A DNA stretch of 64,000 nt from Pantanalinema rosaneae (GCF_050753385.1 NZ_JBLZFZ010000018.1:57229-121228), one strand, 5' to 3'. Positions 17,504 to 27,328 are shown, counted from the first letter of the stretch. Made by a program: numbers and translations. Notes: a model not told the origin generated them from the sequence alone.

Positions 17504-17827
17504 ATGTCAGCAGCCGCGCAAGTTACAGATGCCACCTTTAAACAAGAAGTCCTTGAGAGCGAGGTTCCCGTTCTTGTAGATTTTTGGGCACCCTGGTGTG
17601 GTCCCTGCCGCATGGTAGCGCCGATCGTCGATGAAATTGCGTCTCAATACGAAGGGCAAGTCAAGGTTGTCAAAGTCAATACTGACGAGAATCCTACCGT
17701 TGCTAGCCAATATGGCATCCGTAGTATTCCGACCCTGATGATCTTCAAGGGCGGACAGCGGGTGGATATGGTGGTGGGTGCAGTGCCCAAAACCACCCTG
17801 TCCAGCACTCTGGAAAAATACCTCTAA
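17504..17827 (+). CDS. trxA: Thioredoxin
   Basis: A 107-aa thioredoxin, the normal family length, with the redox-active WCGPC at residues 31-35 (DFWAPWCGPCRM) and the cis-proline segment IRSIPTLMIFKGG. It closely resembles the m-type/TrxA thioredoxins of cyanobacteria, which receive electrons from ferredoxin-thioredoxin or NADPH-thioredoxin reductase and regulate metabolic enzymes. The yfr1 gene ends 180 bp upstream. A terminator follows at 17967-17996. Confidence 0.96.
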   Translation: MSAAAQVTDATFKQEVLESEVPVLVDFWAPWCGPCRMVAPIVDEIASQYEGQVKVVKVNTDENPTVASQYGIRSIPTLMIFKGGQRVDMVVGAVPKTTLSSTLEKYL

Positions 17828-17966
17828 TCTCATGCCTTCTGGATCTGAACCATAATAAGCCTACTTTAAGAGTCTGTCTGGTTTTAGGTTGCCGTCCTCA
17901 TACTCATGGATGACGCAGCTTACAGGCTTTGATTGAGTCCTTTCGCTAAATTAGTTCAGTTTCCAG

Positions 17967-17996
17967 ACGCCTCGGATAACGATCGAGGCGTTTTTT
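17967..17996 (+). terminator. Intrinsic terminator downstream of trxA
   Basis: CGCCTCG pairs with CGAGGCG across a 9-nt loop and runs into six T residues. It is a strong rho-independent terminator 140 bp after the trxA stop. Confidence 0.85.
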
Positions 17997-18074
17997 CGTC
18001 GCTTGGTAACAGCGCTCAGCGTTTGTGTACCCGGAATCTCGATACAATAGGATGCTGCCAGTCTGGAGGAATGC

Positions 18075-19145
18075 ATGACTTCATCTCCGTCGTTTGACAC
18101 TTCTGAGTCACTCCATGCGGACGTGATGAAGTTGCTCGATCGCCTACCTCATACCAAACATGGAGAGCTGATTCAGTTAGCTCTATCTACACTGGTGCAA
18201 ATGGCGGACTGTGAGATCGATCGCCTGGACTGGAAAATTTTGAATGCCTCATTGCAGGATATGGAACGGGCATTCAAGACCTTTTACCATTACCGCCATA
18301 TTCGCAAAATCGCGATCTTTGGTTCGGCTCGCGTTGCCCCCGACACGGAAGAATATCAAATGGCGGTTGAGTTTGCCCGCCAGATTACCGAACTCGGCTT
18401 TATGGTAATCACGGGAGCAGGGGGCGGCATTATGCAAGCCGGAAATGAGGGAGCAGGAGCCGATAAATCCTTTGGGCTGAACATCCAACTGCCCTTTGAA
18501 CAAGGAGCCAACCCCTTTATCGAAGGCGATCGCAAGTTGATTCCGTTCAAATATTTCTTCACCCGCAAACTATTTTTCCTGCGAGAAAGTGATGCGTTAG
18601 CGCTATTTCCGGGTGGCTTTGGCACCCAGGATGAGGCTTTTGAATGTATTACTTTAAGCCAAACCGGGAAATCATCCCCCATGCCCCTGGTGTTAATCGA
18701 CAAACCCGGTGGCAATTACTGGCATGACTGGAACGATTACATTCACAAGCAACTGATGAAGCGCGGCTTAATTAGCCCAGACGACTCTAGTTTATATACG
18801 ATTACCGATCGCATTGATGTGGCGTGTGAGGCGATCGCGACGTTTTACAGTGTGTTTCATTCCTGCCGTTATGTTGGCAATCGCTTAGTGCTTCGGCTCA
18901 ACTGCGAACTCTCGGATGAGGATGTGGAATTTCTGAATCAGAACTTTAGCGATGTTCTCGTGAAAGGGCGGATCGAAAAAAGTCATGCCCTGCCCCAGGA
19001 AGCCCAGGATATGACGGTTGGACTCTCTCGGTTAGTCATGCAATTTAACCAACGCGATCTGGGTCGGCTGTATCAAATGATCGGTGCTATTAATCGCCTG
19101 GGCAGTTGCCGTCTCACGAAAGTCAACCATCCTGAACGCAAGTAA
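18075..19145 (+). CDS. LOG-family (TIGR00730-like) nucleotide phosphoribohydrolase
   Basis: A 356-aa protein with a Rossmann-like LOG domain. The signature PGGFGTQDE (about residues 184-192) and the upstream GAGGGIMQAGNEGA loop are present. LOG enzymes cleave ribosyl-5'-monophosphates such as cytokinin nucleotides; many members were formerly mis-annotated as lysine decarboxylases. The long N-terminal helical part (about 1-75) and C-terminal extension (about 285-356) are typical of the larger bacterial branch. The natural substrate is not evident. Confidence 0.85.
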   Translation: MTSSPSFDTSESLHADVMKLLDRLPHTKHGELIQLALSTLVQMADCEIDRLDWKILNASLQDMERAFKTFYHYRHIRKIAIFGSARVAPDTEEYQMAVEFARQITELGFMVITGAGGGIMQAGNEGAGADKSFGLNIQLPFEQGANPFIEGDRKLIPFKYFFTRKLFFLRESDALALFPGGFGTQDEAFECITLSQTGKSSPMPLVLIDKPGGNYWHDWNDYIHKQLMKRGLISPDDSSLYTITDRIDVACEAIATFYSVFHSCRYVGNRLVLRLNCELSDEDVEFLNQNFSDVLVKGRIEKSHALPQEAQDMTVGLSRLVMQFNQRDLGRLYQMIGAINRLGSCRLTKVNHPERK

Positions 19146-19233
19146 CTGGCTCGTCTTTTCCAGGTTGGCGATCGTAGAGGCGGATGCAGTTCATCCTCTG
19201 CTTGCCGCCCCTACTGCTAAGGGATAAGTTTAA

Positions 19234-21825
19234 CTAACTGATAGTTGCTGCCAGATTAGCCTCCTCCTCTTTGGGTAGCACGCGACCTTCATCGGTAAAT
19301 CCAGCGATTTGGTCGAAGTTGAGGTAGCGGTATAGATCACCCGCAAAGGGATCAATCTTCTTAGTGACGATTTCCAGGTACTCCTCGACGCTGGGAATCC
19401 GACCTAAGAGGGCACAGACCGCCGCCAGTTCTGCTGAACCGAGGTAGACTTTGGCATCCTTACCCATCCGGTTATTGAAGTTACGGGTGGAGGTGGAAAA
19501 TACGGTCACACCATCAGCGACTCGGGCCTGATTGCCCATACAGAGGGAACATCCCGGCATTTCGGTTCTGGCTCCGGCGGCGGCAAAAATGCCATAGTAG
19601 CCTTCTTCCCGCAGTTGCTTTTCATCCATGCGAGTGGGGGGGCAAATCCACAGGCGGACTTTAACGGGACCTGCCCCTTCCAAGACTTTGGCGGCAGCGC
19701 GATAGTGTCCAATATTGGTCATGCAAGACCCGATGAACACTTCATGGATTGGATCACCGGCACATTCCGACATTAGTTTGATATTGTCTGGATCGTTCGG
19801 TGCAGCGACCAATGGTTCCTTCACCTGATCAAGATCGACTTCAATCACATCGGCATAGTCCGCGTCAGCATCACCGGACATTAGGGTAGGATTGGCTAAC
19901 CACTGTTCCATCTTGGCAACCCGCCGCAGAATAGTCCGCGCATCGCCATACCCGCGTGCCACCATATTTTTCAGCAGAGCCACGTTCGATCGCAGGTATT
20001 CTGCTACTGTTTCGGGACTAAGTTTGATCGTGGAACCAGCACAGGAACGTTCCGCTGTGGCATCCGTGAGTTCAAAGGCTTGTTCAAGTTTCAGATCAGG
20101 CAACCCTTCCATTTCCATGATTCGCCCAGAGAAGACATTCTGTTTATTTTGCTTCTCGATCGTCAGTTTGCCTTGCTGCATCGCCACATAGGGGATGGCA
20201 TTCACGACATCCCGCAGGGTCACTCCCGGTTGCAATTTGCCTTTGAACCGAACTAGGACTGACTCCGGCATATCCAACGGCATTACCCCCAAAGCTGCCG
20301 CAAAGGCAACTAACCCCGACCCAGCCGGGAAGGAAATTCCCAGGGGGAAGCGGGTATGGGAGTCTCCGCCTGTGCCAACGGTATCGGGCAACAACATGCG
20401 GTTGAGCCAGGAGTGAATGATGCCATCCCCCGGTCGCAACGACACCCCACCGCGAGAGGTGATGAAGTCGGGTAGTTCTTTATGTGTACCGATGTCTACG
20501 GGTTTGGGGTACGCGGCTGTATGACAGAAGCTTTGCATCACCAAATCGGCTCCAAACCCCAGACACGCCAGTTCTTTCAATTCGTCGCGGGTCATGGGAC
20601 CAGTCGTATCCTGGGAACCCACGGTCGTCATCACTGGTTCACAGTATGTACCGGGACGAATTCCGGGTAAACCGCAGGCTTGCCCCACCATTTTTTGTGC
20701 CAGGGTAAAGCCTTTTCCAGTATCGTCGGGCATTTGGGGACGGGTAAAGATCGGGCTAACGCCTAATCCCATTGCCGTCCGAGTTTTGTCCGTCAACGTG
20801 CGTCCAATCAGGAGGGGAATGCGTCCACCCGCCCGGACTTCATCCAAAATGGTATCGGGCTTGAGTTTGAAGGTGGAAATCACGTCGCCCGCTTCATTCG
20901 TGATCTCGCCTTTGTAGGGATAGATGGTAATTACATCCCCGGTTTCCAGGCGGGAAACATCACATTCGATCGGGAGCGCTCCCGAATCCTCCGCCGTATT
21001 GAAGAAAATGGGCGCGATTTTGCCACCGAGAATATAGCCGCCCGATCGCTTATTGGGCACACAGGGAATGTCTTGTCCGATATGCCATAACACCGAGTTA
21101 ATCGCTGACTTGCGGGAAGAACCTGTGCCCACCACATCACCGACATAGGCAACTGGATGCCCTGTTTGTTTCAGTTCCGCGATCGTTTGCAGTCCTCCCG
21201 GCATCCGACTTTCCAGCATCACCGTGGCATGAAGCGGAATATCGGGGCGAGTGGTGGCGTGGGGAGCAGGAGACAAATCATCCGTATTGGTTTCACCGGG
21301 AACCTTGAAGACAGTGACCGTAATCGATTCCGGTAGTTCTGGACGGCTGGTAAACCAGTCGGCATTTGCCCAGGACTCCAATACTTGCTTGGCAGAGGCA
21401 TTGCCCTGTTCTGCCAATTCCAGCACATCATGAAAGGCATCGTACACCAGCAAGGTTTTACTCAATGCGGCAACGGCTGTAGCGGCAATCTCGGCATCCG
21501 GCGAGTGCAACAGATCGATCAAAGATTGCACATTGTAGCCGCCCATCATCGTACCGAGCAGTTCTACAGCGTATTTTGGCGAGACAAGGGGACTGGTGAC
21601 TTCCCCTTTGGCGATCGCGGTTAAAAATCCCGCTTTGACATACGCCGCTTGATCCACTCCAGGGGGAACGCGATCGCGTAATAACTCCACTAAAAATGCT
21701 TCTTCTCCCGTGGGTGGAGCCTTAAGTAACTCTCCCAACTCCGACATTTGTTGGGCGGTTAAGGGTAACGGCGGAATTCCCAGAGCCGCGCGTTCAGCAA
21801 CGTGTTGACGATAGGATTCAAGCAT
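19234..21825 (-). CDS. acnB: Bifunctional aconitate hydratase 2 / 2-methylisocitrate dehydratase
   Basis: An 863-aa AcnB-type aconitase: N-terminal HEAT-like domain (about 1-160, ESYRQHVAERAALGIPPLPL), swivelling domain (about 165-375, AYVGDVVGTGSSRKSAINS) and the [4Fe-4S] domain. Cluster cysteines are visible in CSLCMGNQ and in earlier segments (QSFCHTAAYPK); GSCMTNIGHYRAA is also conserved. It isomerises citrate and isocitrate in the TCA cycle and supplies 2-oxoglutarate for nitrogen assimilation. It is convergent with the LOG gene. Confidence 0.96.
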   Translation of the reverse strand: MLESYRQHVAERAALGIPPLPLTAQQMSELGELLKAPPTGEEAFLVELLRDRVPPGVDQAAYVKAGFLTAIAKGEVTSPLVSPKYAVELLGTMMGGYNVQSLIDLLHSPDAEIAATAVAALSKTLLVYDAFHDVLELAEQGNASAKQVLESWANADWFTSRPELPESITVTVFKVPGETNTDDLSPAPHATTRPDIPLHATVMLESRMPGGLQTIAELKQTGHPVAYVGDVVGTGSSRKSAINSVLWHIGQDIPCVPNKRSGGYILGGKIAPIFFNTAEDSGALPIECDVSRLETGDVITIYPYKGEITNEAGDVISTFKLKPDTILDEVRAGGRIPLLIGRTLTDKTRTAMGLGVSPIFTRPQMPDDTGKGFTLAQKMVGQACGLPGIRPGTYCEPVMTTVGSQDTTGPMTRDELKELACLGFGADLVMQSFCHTAAYPKPVDIGTHKELPDFITSRGGVSLRPGDGIIHSWLNRMLLPDTVGTGGDSHTRFPLGISFPAGSGLVAFAAALGVMPLDMPESVLVRFKGKLQPGVTLRDVVNAIPYVAMQQGKLTIEKQNKQNVFSGRIMEMEGLPDLKLEQAFELTDATAERSCAGSTIKLSPETVAEYLRSNVALLKNMVARGYGDARTILRRVAKMEQWLANPTLMSGDADADYADVIEVDLDQVKEPLVAAPNDPDNIKLMSECAGDPIHEVFIGSCMTNIGHYRAAAKVLEGAGPVKVRLWICPPTRMDEKQLREEGYYGIFAAAGARTEMPGCSLCMGNQARVADGVTVFSTSTRNFNNRMGKDAKVYLGSAELAAVCALLGRIPSVEEYLEIVTKKIDPFAGDLYRYLNFDQIAGFTDEGRVLPKEEEANLAATIS

Positions 21826-22070
21826 GGTCTAACATCCCTACGGAAGATCACTGGTTCAGGAGTGGTTGAATTGATCTGGGGAACAGGTTAACCCCAACTG
21901 CAAAAGCGTACTCTTGCCAAACTCCCCTTGCAGTTGGCAATGATACCTGTTGTTCCGATCCTCCATCTACCTCTATTTTGTCTTATCCCGACCGTCAGGC
22001 GTGATACAGTTCGTTGTTCCGCGATCGCCGTAGGTTAAAGTCAGGTGTAAAGGGAGTGAATGGAGAAAAA

Positions 22071-23321
22071 GTGTTAAATCGCCGTTGTTGGAGTTTATTG
22101 TCCGCCTGTTGTCATCGCTGGTCGCCGATCGTCGTACTAGGGCTAATCCTGGCAGCCTGTAGTCCGACCGCTACGAACGCTCCATCGCCAACCCAATCCC
22201 CAACGACATCCAATGGGAATGCCCTGACGATCGGGATGATTTTGGTAGGCCCCAAGAATGATGCGGGTTGGAATCAAGCCCATTATGAGGGGATTACTGC
22301 CGTGACGCAGCAAATCCCAGGAACCAAACTGGAATATGCCGATAAGGTGAACCCTGCCGATCGTCCGAATGTCACTGGTGTACAGGTGGCAGATGAATTA
22401 ATTGCCAAAGGGGCAAAACTGATTATTTTTAACTCCGATGACTTTAAGGATGATGCCCTGGAAACCGCCAAGAAACATCCCGATGTGGCGATCGTCCATG
22501 CTTCAGGAGACTATGCCTGGAAAGAGGGTAAAAACTACAAAAACCAGCCCAATTTAAGTAATGTCATGGGGCGGATGGAGTATGGCAAGATGATTGCCGG
22601 ATGTGCGGCGGCGTTGGGGTCGGAAACCGGAAAAATTGGCTATCTGGGTCCTTTGATTAATGATGAAACGCGCCGTTATGTTTCCTCCGCTTACCTGGGA
22701 GCGAAATACTGTTGGGAAACCTATCGCCAGAAACCCGCCCAGAGTTTAGACTTCAAAGTCACCTGGATTGGCTTCTGGTTTAATATTCCGGGTAAAACAC
22801 TGGATCCCACCAAAGTTGCCGATGATTTTTACAACGGTGGTTATGACGTGGTGATGAGCGGCATTGATACGCCAGAGGTGGCGGTGCAAGGGAAGAAGGC
22901 GGCGGCGGCGGGTAAACCCGTTAAGTTTGTTCACTATGATCTGAAAACCGGGTGTGATCTGGCTCCGGATATTTGTCTGGGAGTACCGTTCTATAACTGG
23001 GCGCTACCCTACGGTGATTTGGTGCAACAAACGATCGCTGGCAAGACCCCCAATCAATTTATTTGGCTGGGGCCCGACTGGAAGGATATTAATTCTGATA
23101 GCTCGATGATCGGCTTTCTGCCCGGTAAAGCGATGGGTGACAACCAGCAGTATATTGATACCTTCATCAAAGGGTTGGGCGATGGCAGTGTTAATCTGTT
23201 CAAAGGACCGATCGCCTTTCAAGATGGGTCTACCTTTTTGAAGGATGGCGAGGTGGCAACCGATCAACAAATTTGGTATCTGCCACAATTACTCCAGGGC
23301 ATGACTGGTTCCAGAAGTTAA
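22071..23321 (+). CDS. BMP-family ABC transporter substrate-binding lipoprotein
   Basis: About 416 aa. A signal peptide ends in a lipobox (LGLILAAC), so the protein should be a membrane-anchored lipoprotein. The rest is a BMP/Med-type periplasmic binding fold (IGMILVGPKNDAGWNQAHYEG, AKLIIFNSDDF, GYDVVMSGIDTPEVA). Members bind nucleosides or related ligands for ABC importers. No permease or ATPase gene is adjacent, so the ligand is unknown. The GTG at 22071 is chosen because GGAG lies 5 bp upstream and it gives a compact signal peptide; a TTG at 22014 would add 19 residues. Confidence 0.85.
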   Translation: MLNRRCWSLLSACCHRWSPIVVLGLILAACSPTATNAPSPTQSPTTSNGNALTIGMILVGPKNDAGWNQAHYEGITAVTQQIPGTKLEYADKVNPADRPNVTGVQVADELIAKGAKLIIFNSDDFKDDALETAKKHPDVAIVHASGDYAWKEGKNYKNQPNLSNVMGRMEYGKMIAGCAAALGSETGKIGYLGPLINDETRRYVSSAYLGAKYCWETYRQKPAQSLDFKVTWIGFWFNIPGKTLDPTKVADDFYNGGYDVVMSGIDTPEVAVQGKKAAAAGKPVKFVHYDLKTGCDLAPDICLGVPFYNWALPYGDLVQQTIAGKTPNQFIWLGPDWKDINSDSSMIGFLPGKAMGDNQQYIDTFIKGLGDGSVNLFKGPIAFQDGSTFLKDGEVATDQQIWYLPQLLQGMTGSRS

Positions 23322-23462
23322 TTGGATTCTCCCAGCCGTAAAGGTAAGTAATCATGAAAATGGCGCTGATGACTGAATGTTTGAGATAAGCCAGATCATC
23401 AGCGCCGGAGCGATTAACTTACGGTTTAAGAGAATGGTGAACTGGCAGAGCCAAGCTGCCGA

Positions 23463-24176
23463 TTAAGCTTTCGCCTTGTCCTTCAGCTTCTTACCACCAA
23501 ACAGGGCGCCACCCGCCGCGATCGCACCCAGGATGGTTGCGGGTTCGGGAACGGCTTCACTATTGCTGGTCACGCCACCTAAAACCTTATCACTGCCGCC
23601 ACCCGCATTCACTTGTTGGAAGCGAGCCACTGCTCCAAGGGTGCCATTGGTGAAACCAGCCAAGAAGTCACTCTCAACCTGGGCAGCACTGAGACTGCTG
23701 TTCAACAAGAAGCTGACCATTGTGGTTTGACCTGCGGTGAGTCCATTGTTGGCGTTACCACCAGCAAAAGAGTTTCGAGGAGTGCTAACACCAAGATCAA
23801 AAGTACCGAAGGGCTGTAGAGCAACATTTTGCCAAGACTTAGTGAAGTTGCTGCTGCCAGCGCTAAAGCTGTTAAAGGTAACGCCAGAAACCACATCAAA
23901 GGCAAAGCCCACTAAGGTAGCGCTGGTTGCACCCAGTCCAACGGTTCCGTTGGTGGTATTCGTCAAATTGAGGTTTAGACGGACTAAATTGTTAGCCTCT
24001 TGAACGAAATTGAAATTGAGATCTGCCGTCGCTCCGGTGTTTTCTGTGCTGCCAAATTGCGGATTGAAAGAGATGGTGAATGCTTCAGCCGGTTTTGCCA
24101 TAGCTAAAGACGCGGTGAGCGCAACACCAGCAGCCAGAGCAGAAAGAGGCAGGGAAGCAGAAAGAGCGCGTTTCAT
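23463..24176 (-). CDS. PEP-CTERM sorting domain protein
   Basis: A 237-aa secreted protein. It has an N-terminal signal peptide (ALSASLPLSALAAGVALTASLAMA) and a C-terminal PEP-CTERM tail: VPEPATI, a short hydrophobic glycine/alanine-rich segment, and a basic end (KKLKDKAKA). PEP-CTERM proteins are processed by an exosortase and often associate with exopolysaccharide; the exosortase is not in this window. The middle is beta-rich, Asn/Thr/Ser-rich, and has no recognised catalytic motif. Confidence 0.82.
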   Translation of the reverse strand: MKRALSASLPLSALAAGVALTASLAMAKPAEAFTISFNPQFGSTENTGATADLNFNFVQEANNLVRLNLNLTNTTNGTVGLGATSATLVGFAFDVVSGVTFNSFSAGSSNFTKSWQNVALQPFGTFDLGVSTPRNSFAGGNANNGLTAGQTTMVSFLLNSSLSAAQVESDFLAGFTNGTLGAVARFQQVNAGGGSDKVLGGVTSNSEAVPEPATILGAIAAGGALFGGKKLKDKAKA

Positions 24177-24703
24177 CAGTAACTCCGGGTGAATTCCTTA
24201 TATTTGTAGCTTAGTAGACATTATTCACGGACACCTGAGGGATTACACGTAGAACACTCATACTTCATGGACAGTTTAAAAACGGGATATTTTATTTAAG
24301 TTTTGACTTTATCAATCTCTAAAATGCCTGATGTAAGCGATCTTCAAAAGTTTATAGACTGATCTAATAATTAATTAAATCTAGCTTTTTATATCTAAAA
24401 AGATTAAATAGAATTAGGGTGATTTTTATTACTAGCTAAAGTGATCCTAATCACAGGTGAGGTTGATACCCATCACTTAACCCCGTGGCTGACTCGGTAT
24501 AGGCAATCGCCGCTGCCATCGGTGCAGTCACGCGATCGACCGTTGCTGTCGCGATCGCAGGAACGTATAGATCCAACATGCCCTGATGCTGCCACCCAGC
24601 GATCGCTTCAGTATCGCTTTGGCTGTACCGCTTCCAGGGTATGATGGTTGACTCAGCCTTAGTTGATTTATCTGCACTGTTCAGACATTTGTAGCCGCAT
24701 TCT
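24177..24703. other. Divergent intergenic region between the PEP-CTERM gene and leuB
   Basis: A 527-bp region. The half near the PEP-CTERM gene (24240-24440) is strongly AT-rich and probably carries its promoter. A CRP-like palindrome sits at 24440-24455. The 200 bp before leuB are GC-richer with several CGATCG motifs and no recognised RNA element. Confidence 0.4.
24440..24455 (+). promoter_or_regulatory. CRP (SyCRP1)-like binding site
   Basis: AGTGATCCTAATCACA matches TGTGA-N6-TCACA at 9 of 10 defined positions. It lies about 260 bp upstream of the PEP-CTERM gene and 250 bp upstream of leuB, so the target is unclear. Cyanobacterial SyCRP1 controls surface and motility genes through such sites. 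Confidence 0.4.
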
Positions 24704-25792
24704 ATGACTCAGCAATACCGCATCACGCTGCTTCCGGGCGATGGCATTGGGCCCGAAATTATGGCAGTTGCCGTCGAAGTCCTGAACGTGATTGGTCAAC
24801 AATTTGATCTGGCATTTGAGTTTCAGGAAGCCCTGGTTGGTGGCTCCGCGATCGATGCGGAAGGTGAACCCTTACCGGCGAAAACGCTGGAACAGTGTAA
24901 AACCAGTGATGCCGTGTTACTCGCTGCGATCGGGGGCTATCAGTGGGATACCTTACCTCGCCATCTGCGTCCAGAAACGGGACTGCTAGCACTGCGATCG
25001 GGTCTGAGTTTGTTTGCTAACCTGCGTCCCGCCCAAATTCTGCCACAATTAATTGATGCCTCCAGCTTGAAGCGCGAAGTGGTGGAAGGCGTAGACATTA
25101 TGGTGGTGCGCGAATTAACGGGTGGGATTTATTTCGGTCAGCCTCGAGGGGTGTTCTCCACGGAATCTGGTGAACAACGGGGTGTTAACACGATGGCATA
25201 CACCGACTCGGAAATCGATCGCATTGGTCGAGTTGCCTTTGAAACAGCTCAGAAACGCCGCAAAAAGCTTTGTTCCGTAGATAAAGCCAATGTGCTGGAA
25301 GTCTCACAACTCTGGCGCGATCGCATCACCGCTTTGGCAGCAGAGTATCCCGATGTGGAACTGTCACACATGTATGTAGATAACGCCGCCATGCAACTGG
25401 TGCGTAATCCCAAACAATTCGACACGATCGTCACCGGAAACTTGTTTGGCGACATTCTCTCGGATGCGGCAGCGATGTTAACCGGGAGTATTGGCATGTT
25501 GCCGTCTGCCAGTATGGGAGTGGCGGGAACCCCCGGCTTATTTGAACCCGTCCACGGCTCTGCCCCTGACATTGCCGGACAGGATAAAGCCAATCCATTA
25601 GCCCAGGTACTCAGTGCTGCCATGATGCTGCGCTATGGTTTAGACCAACCAGCTGCCGCCGATCGCATCGAGCAAGCGGTCATGCAAGTGTTGGATCAAG
25701 GCTATCGCACAGGCGATATTTGGTCGGAAGGCATGACGGCTGTAGGGTGTAAAGGAATGGGCGAAGCGCTACTCAACATCCTGAACCAGTAA
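24704..25792 (+). CDS. leuB: 3-isopropylmalate dehydrogenase
   Basis: A 362-aa isocitrate/isopropylmalate dehydrogenase-family protein of normal LeuB length. Conserved pieces include LLPGDGIGPEIM at the N-terminus, VRELTGGIYFGQPRG, the catalytic YVDNAAMQLVRNP and the NAD-specificity segment EPVHGSAPDIAGQDKANP. It oxidises and decarboxylates 3-isopropylmalate in leucine synthesis. It stands alone, away from other leu genes, as is usual in cyanobacteria. Confidence 0.96.
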   Translation: MTQQYRITLLPGDGIGPEIMAVAVEVLNVIGQQFDLAFEFQEALVGGSAIDAEGEPLPAKTLEQCKTSDAVLLAAIGGYQWDTLPRHLRPETGLLALRSGLSLFANLRPAQILPQLIDASSLKREVVEGVDIMVVRELTGGIYFGQPRGVFSTESGEQRGVNTMAYTDSEIDRIGRVAFETAQKRRKKLCSVDKANVLEVSQLWRDRITALAAEYPDVELSHMYVDNAAMQLVRNPKQFDTIVTGNLFGDILSDAAAMLTGSIGMLPSASMGVAGTPGLFEPVHGSAPDIAGQDKANPLAQVLSAAMMLRYGLDQPAAADRIEQAVMQVLDQGYRTGDIWSEGMTAVGCKGMGEALLNILNQ

Positions 25793-25836
25793 GGACTGGA
25801 AAGTAAATAACCTGTAAACAGGTGTCAGCGTCTTGC

Positions 25837-25920
25837 GCCCTCATCCCCAACCCTTCTCCCTAGGGAGAAGGGAGCCAGAGAGCAATTCCCTCTCCTGGGG
25901 GAGAGGGCTAGGGTGAGGGC
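25837..25920. repeat. Palindromic intergenic repeat (family P1), empty copy
   Basis: An 84-bp element made of two hairpins, CCCTTCTCCCTAGGGAGAAGGG and CCCTCTCCT...GGGAGAGGG-type, bounded by GCCCTCATCC and GGGTGAGGGC. Related copies lie at 53516-53602 and, split by a MITE, at 27329-27546. This copy represents the pre-insertion state of the 27-kb one. Not coding. Confidence 0.8.
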
Positions 25921-26130
25921 TAAAGATTGCCACTTAAAGAATCCACGCTCCTAAACGTCTGCCGCGCACCATAACCGATCCGCAGTGAACCATTTATGGA
26001 TTTATGGAGGCTCAGTTTCTGATCACTACTAATTTTCGATCTCAAGTGTTCCCTATCGTCACATTTCTTTAACTCCATCAAAAGGAGAGCGACTATACTA
26101 AAGTCGAGCAAAATTCATGGGGTACATTCG

Positions 26131-26394
26131 GTGGTATACGTTTCACAAAAGCAAACCGCTAGCCCGTCTGAAGACACGGATTTTAGTGTTCTGCTTGATC
26201 CTTCCCTGATTCGATCGGCACGGCTAATCTACACAACTTATTATGAAGTGCATCCAGAGTTAATTCAGAATCCTTTAGGAGTGGCGATCGATCGGTTCAC
26301 TCACCGGGGCAAGCTGATCTTTGCTGGTAAGCCTGTCCTATTACCGCAAGAGTGTTTTATTCCGTTCAGCTTGATCGAAGCTGATTTGTATTAA
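26131..26394 (+). CDS. Conserved hypothetical protein (87 aa)
   Basis: A small soluble protein with a GTG start at 26131. It contains well-formed segments (SLIRSARLIYTTYYEVHPELI, PVLLPQECFIPFSLIEADLY) and clean codon use but no motif I recognise. It resembles short cyanobacteria-specific conserved proteins. It lies 45 bp upstream of the prepilin peptidase gene in the same direction. No function can be assigned. Confidence 0.6.
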   Translation: MVYVSQKQTASPSEDTDFSVLLDPSLIRSARLIYTTYYEVHPELIQNPLGVAIDRFTHRGKLIFAGKPVLLPQECFIPFSLIEADLY

Positions 26395-26439
26395 GGGGTT
26401 GGGGGCTAGGCTCTTAGCCCCGTCTCCCTCATTCCCGAT

Positions 26440-27267
26440 ATGGATACTTTAATCATTGGGCTAGTCTTTCTGATTGTGTTTGCCCTGGGTGCGGCGATCG
26501 GCAGTTTTTTGAATGTCGTCATCTATCGTCTGCCTGCTGGGATATCCCTGCTGTATCCACCCTCTCGCTGTCCCAAATGCCTGCATCGGTTAAGCAAGCA
26601 TGAGAATGTGCCTGTGTTGGGATGGCTATGGCTGAAGGGTCGCTGTGCCCATTGTCGAACCCCAATTTCGATTCGCTATCCTCTGGTAGAGGCGGCAACG
26701 GGGCTGGGGTTTGTGCTGATTTTTGGGTTGTTTGACCTATCGTGGCAAACGTTCGGCTATTGGGCGTTATTTAGCTGGTTGCTGGCATTGTCCCTAATTG
26801 ACCTGGATACCATGACCTTACCCAACCCCTTGACGCAATCCGGCTTAGTGGTAGGGCTGGGGTATCAGGTTGTGTTAGGGTTTCTGGTCAGTGCGAGTCT
26901 GGCAGGGGTCGTGACCCAACTGATGACGGGCGTGATCGGTGCCGTGGTGGGGCTGTGGTTGTTAGAAATGATTGCGATCGTCGGTTCAGTGATTTTAGGT
27001 CAAACGGCGATGGGTGCCGGGGATGCCAAACTCGCTGCCATGATGGGAGCCTGGTTAGGTTGGAAATATTTGCTTCTAGCCGGATTCCTTGCCTGTGCGG
27101 TAGGGGCATTTGCGGGAGGAGCCGCGATCTCGTTTGGCTGGCTCGATCGGCGACATCCCATGCCCTTCGGGCCGTTCCTAGCCCTGGGTGCGATGATTGC
27201 CGCCTGTTGGGGAGAAGCCCTATTGTCTCTATACCAGCAGATCTTTTTCCCCCTGGCTGGAGGCTGA
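26440..27267 (+). CDS. pilD: Type IV prepilin leader peptidase / N-methyltransferase
   Basis: A 275-aa polytopic membrane protein. The N-terminal cytoplasmic loop (about 40-80) has two CxxC pairs (CPKC...CAHC) that form the zinc-binding methyltransferase-associated domain. The two catalytic aspartates are in SLIDLDTMTLPN and MGAGDAKLAAMMGAW. It cleaves and methylates type IV pilins, needed for pilus assembly, motility and DNA uptake in cyanobacteria. No other pil gene is nearby. Confidence 0.93.
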   Translation: MDTLIIGLVFLIVFALGAAIGSFLNVVIYRLPAGISLLYPPSRCPKCLHRLSKHENVPVLGWLWLKGRCAHCRTPISIRYPLVEAATGLGFVLIFGLFDLSWQTFGYWALFSWLLALSLIDLDTMTLPNPLTQSGLVVGLGYQVVLGFLVSASLAGVVTQLMTGVIGAVVGLWLLEMIAIVGSVILGQTAMGAGDAKLAAMMGAWLGWKYLLLAGFLACAVGAFAGGAAISFGWLDRRHPMPFGPFLALGAMIAACWGEALLSLYQQIFFPLAGG

Positions 27268-27328
27268 AGTAACGGGTTGGTTTTCCCTAGTGCAGTATCA
27301 ACGAGTCTTCTGTGCATCGCGCAACGCT

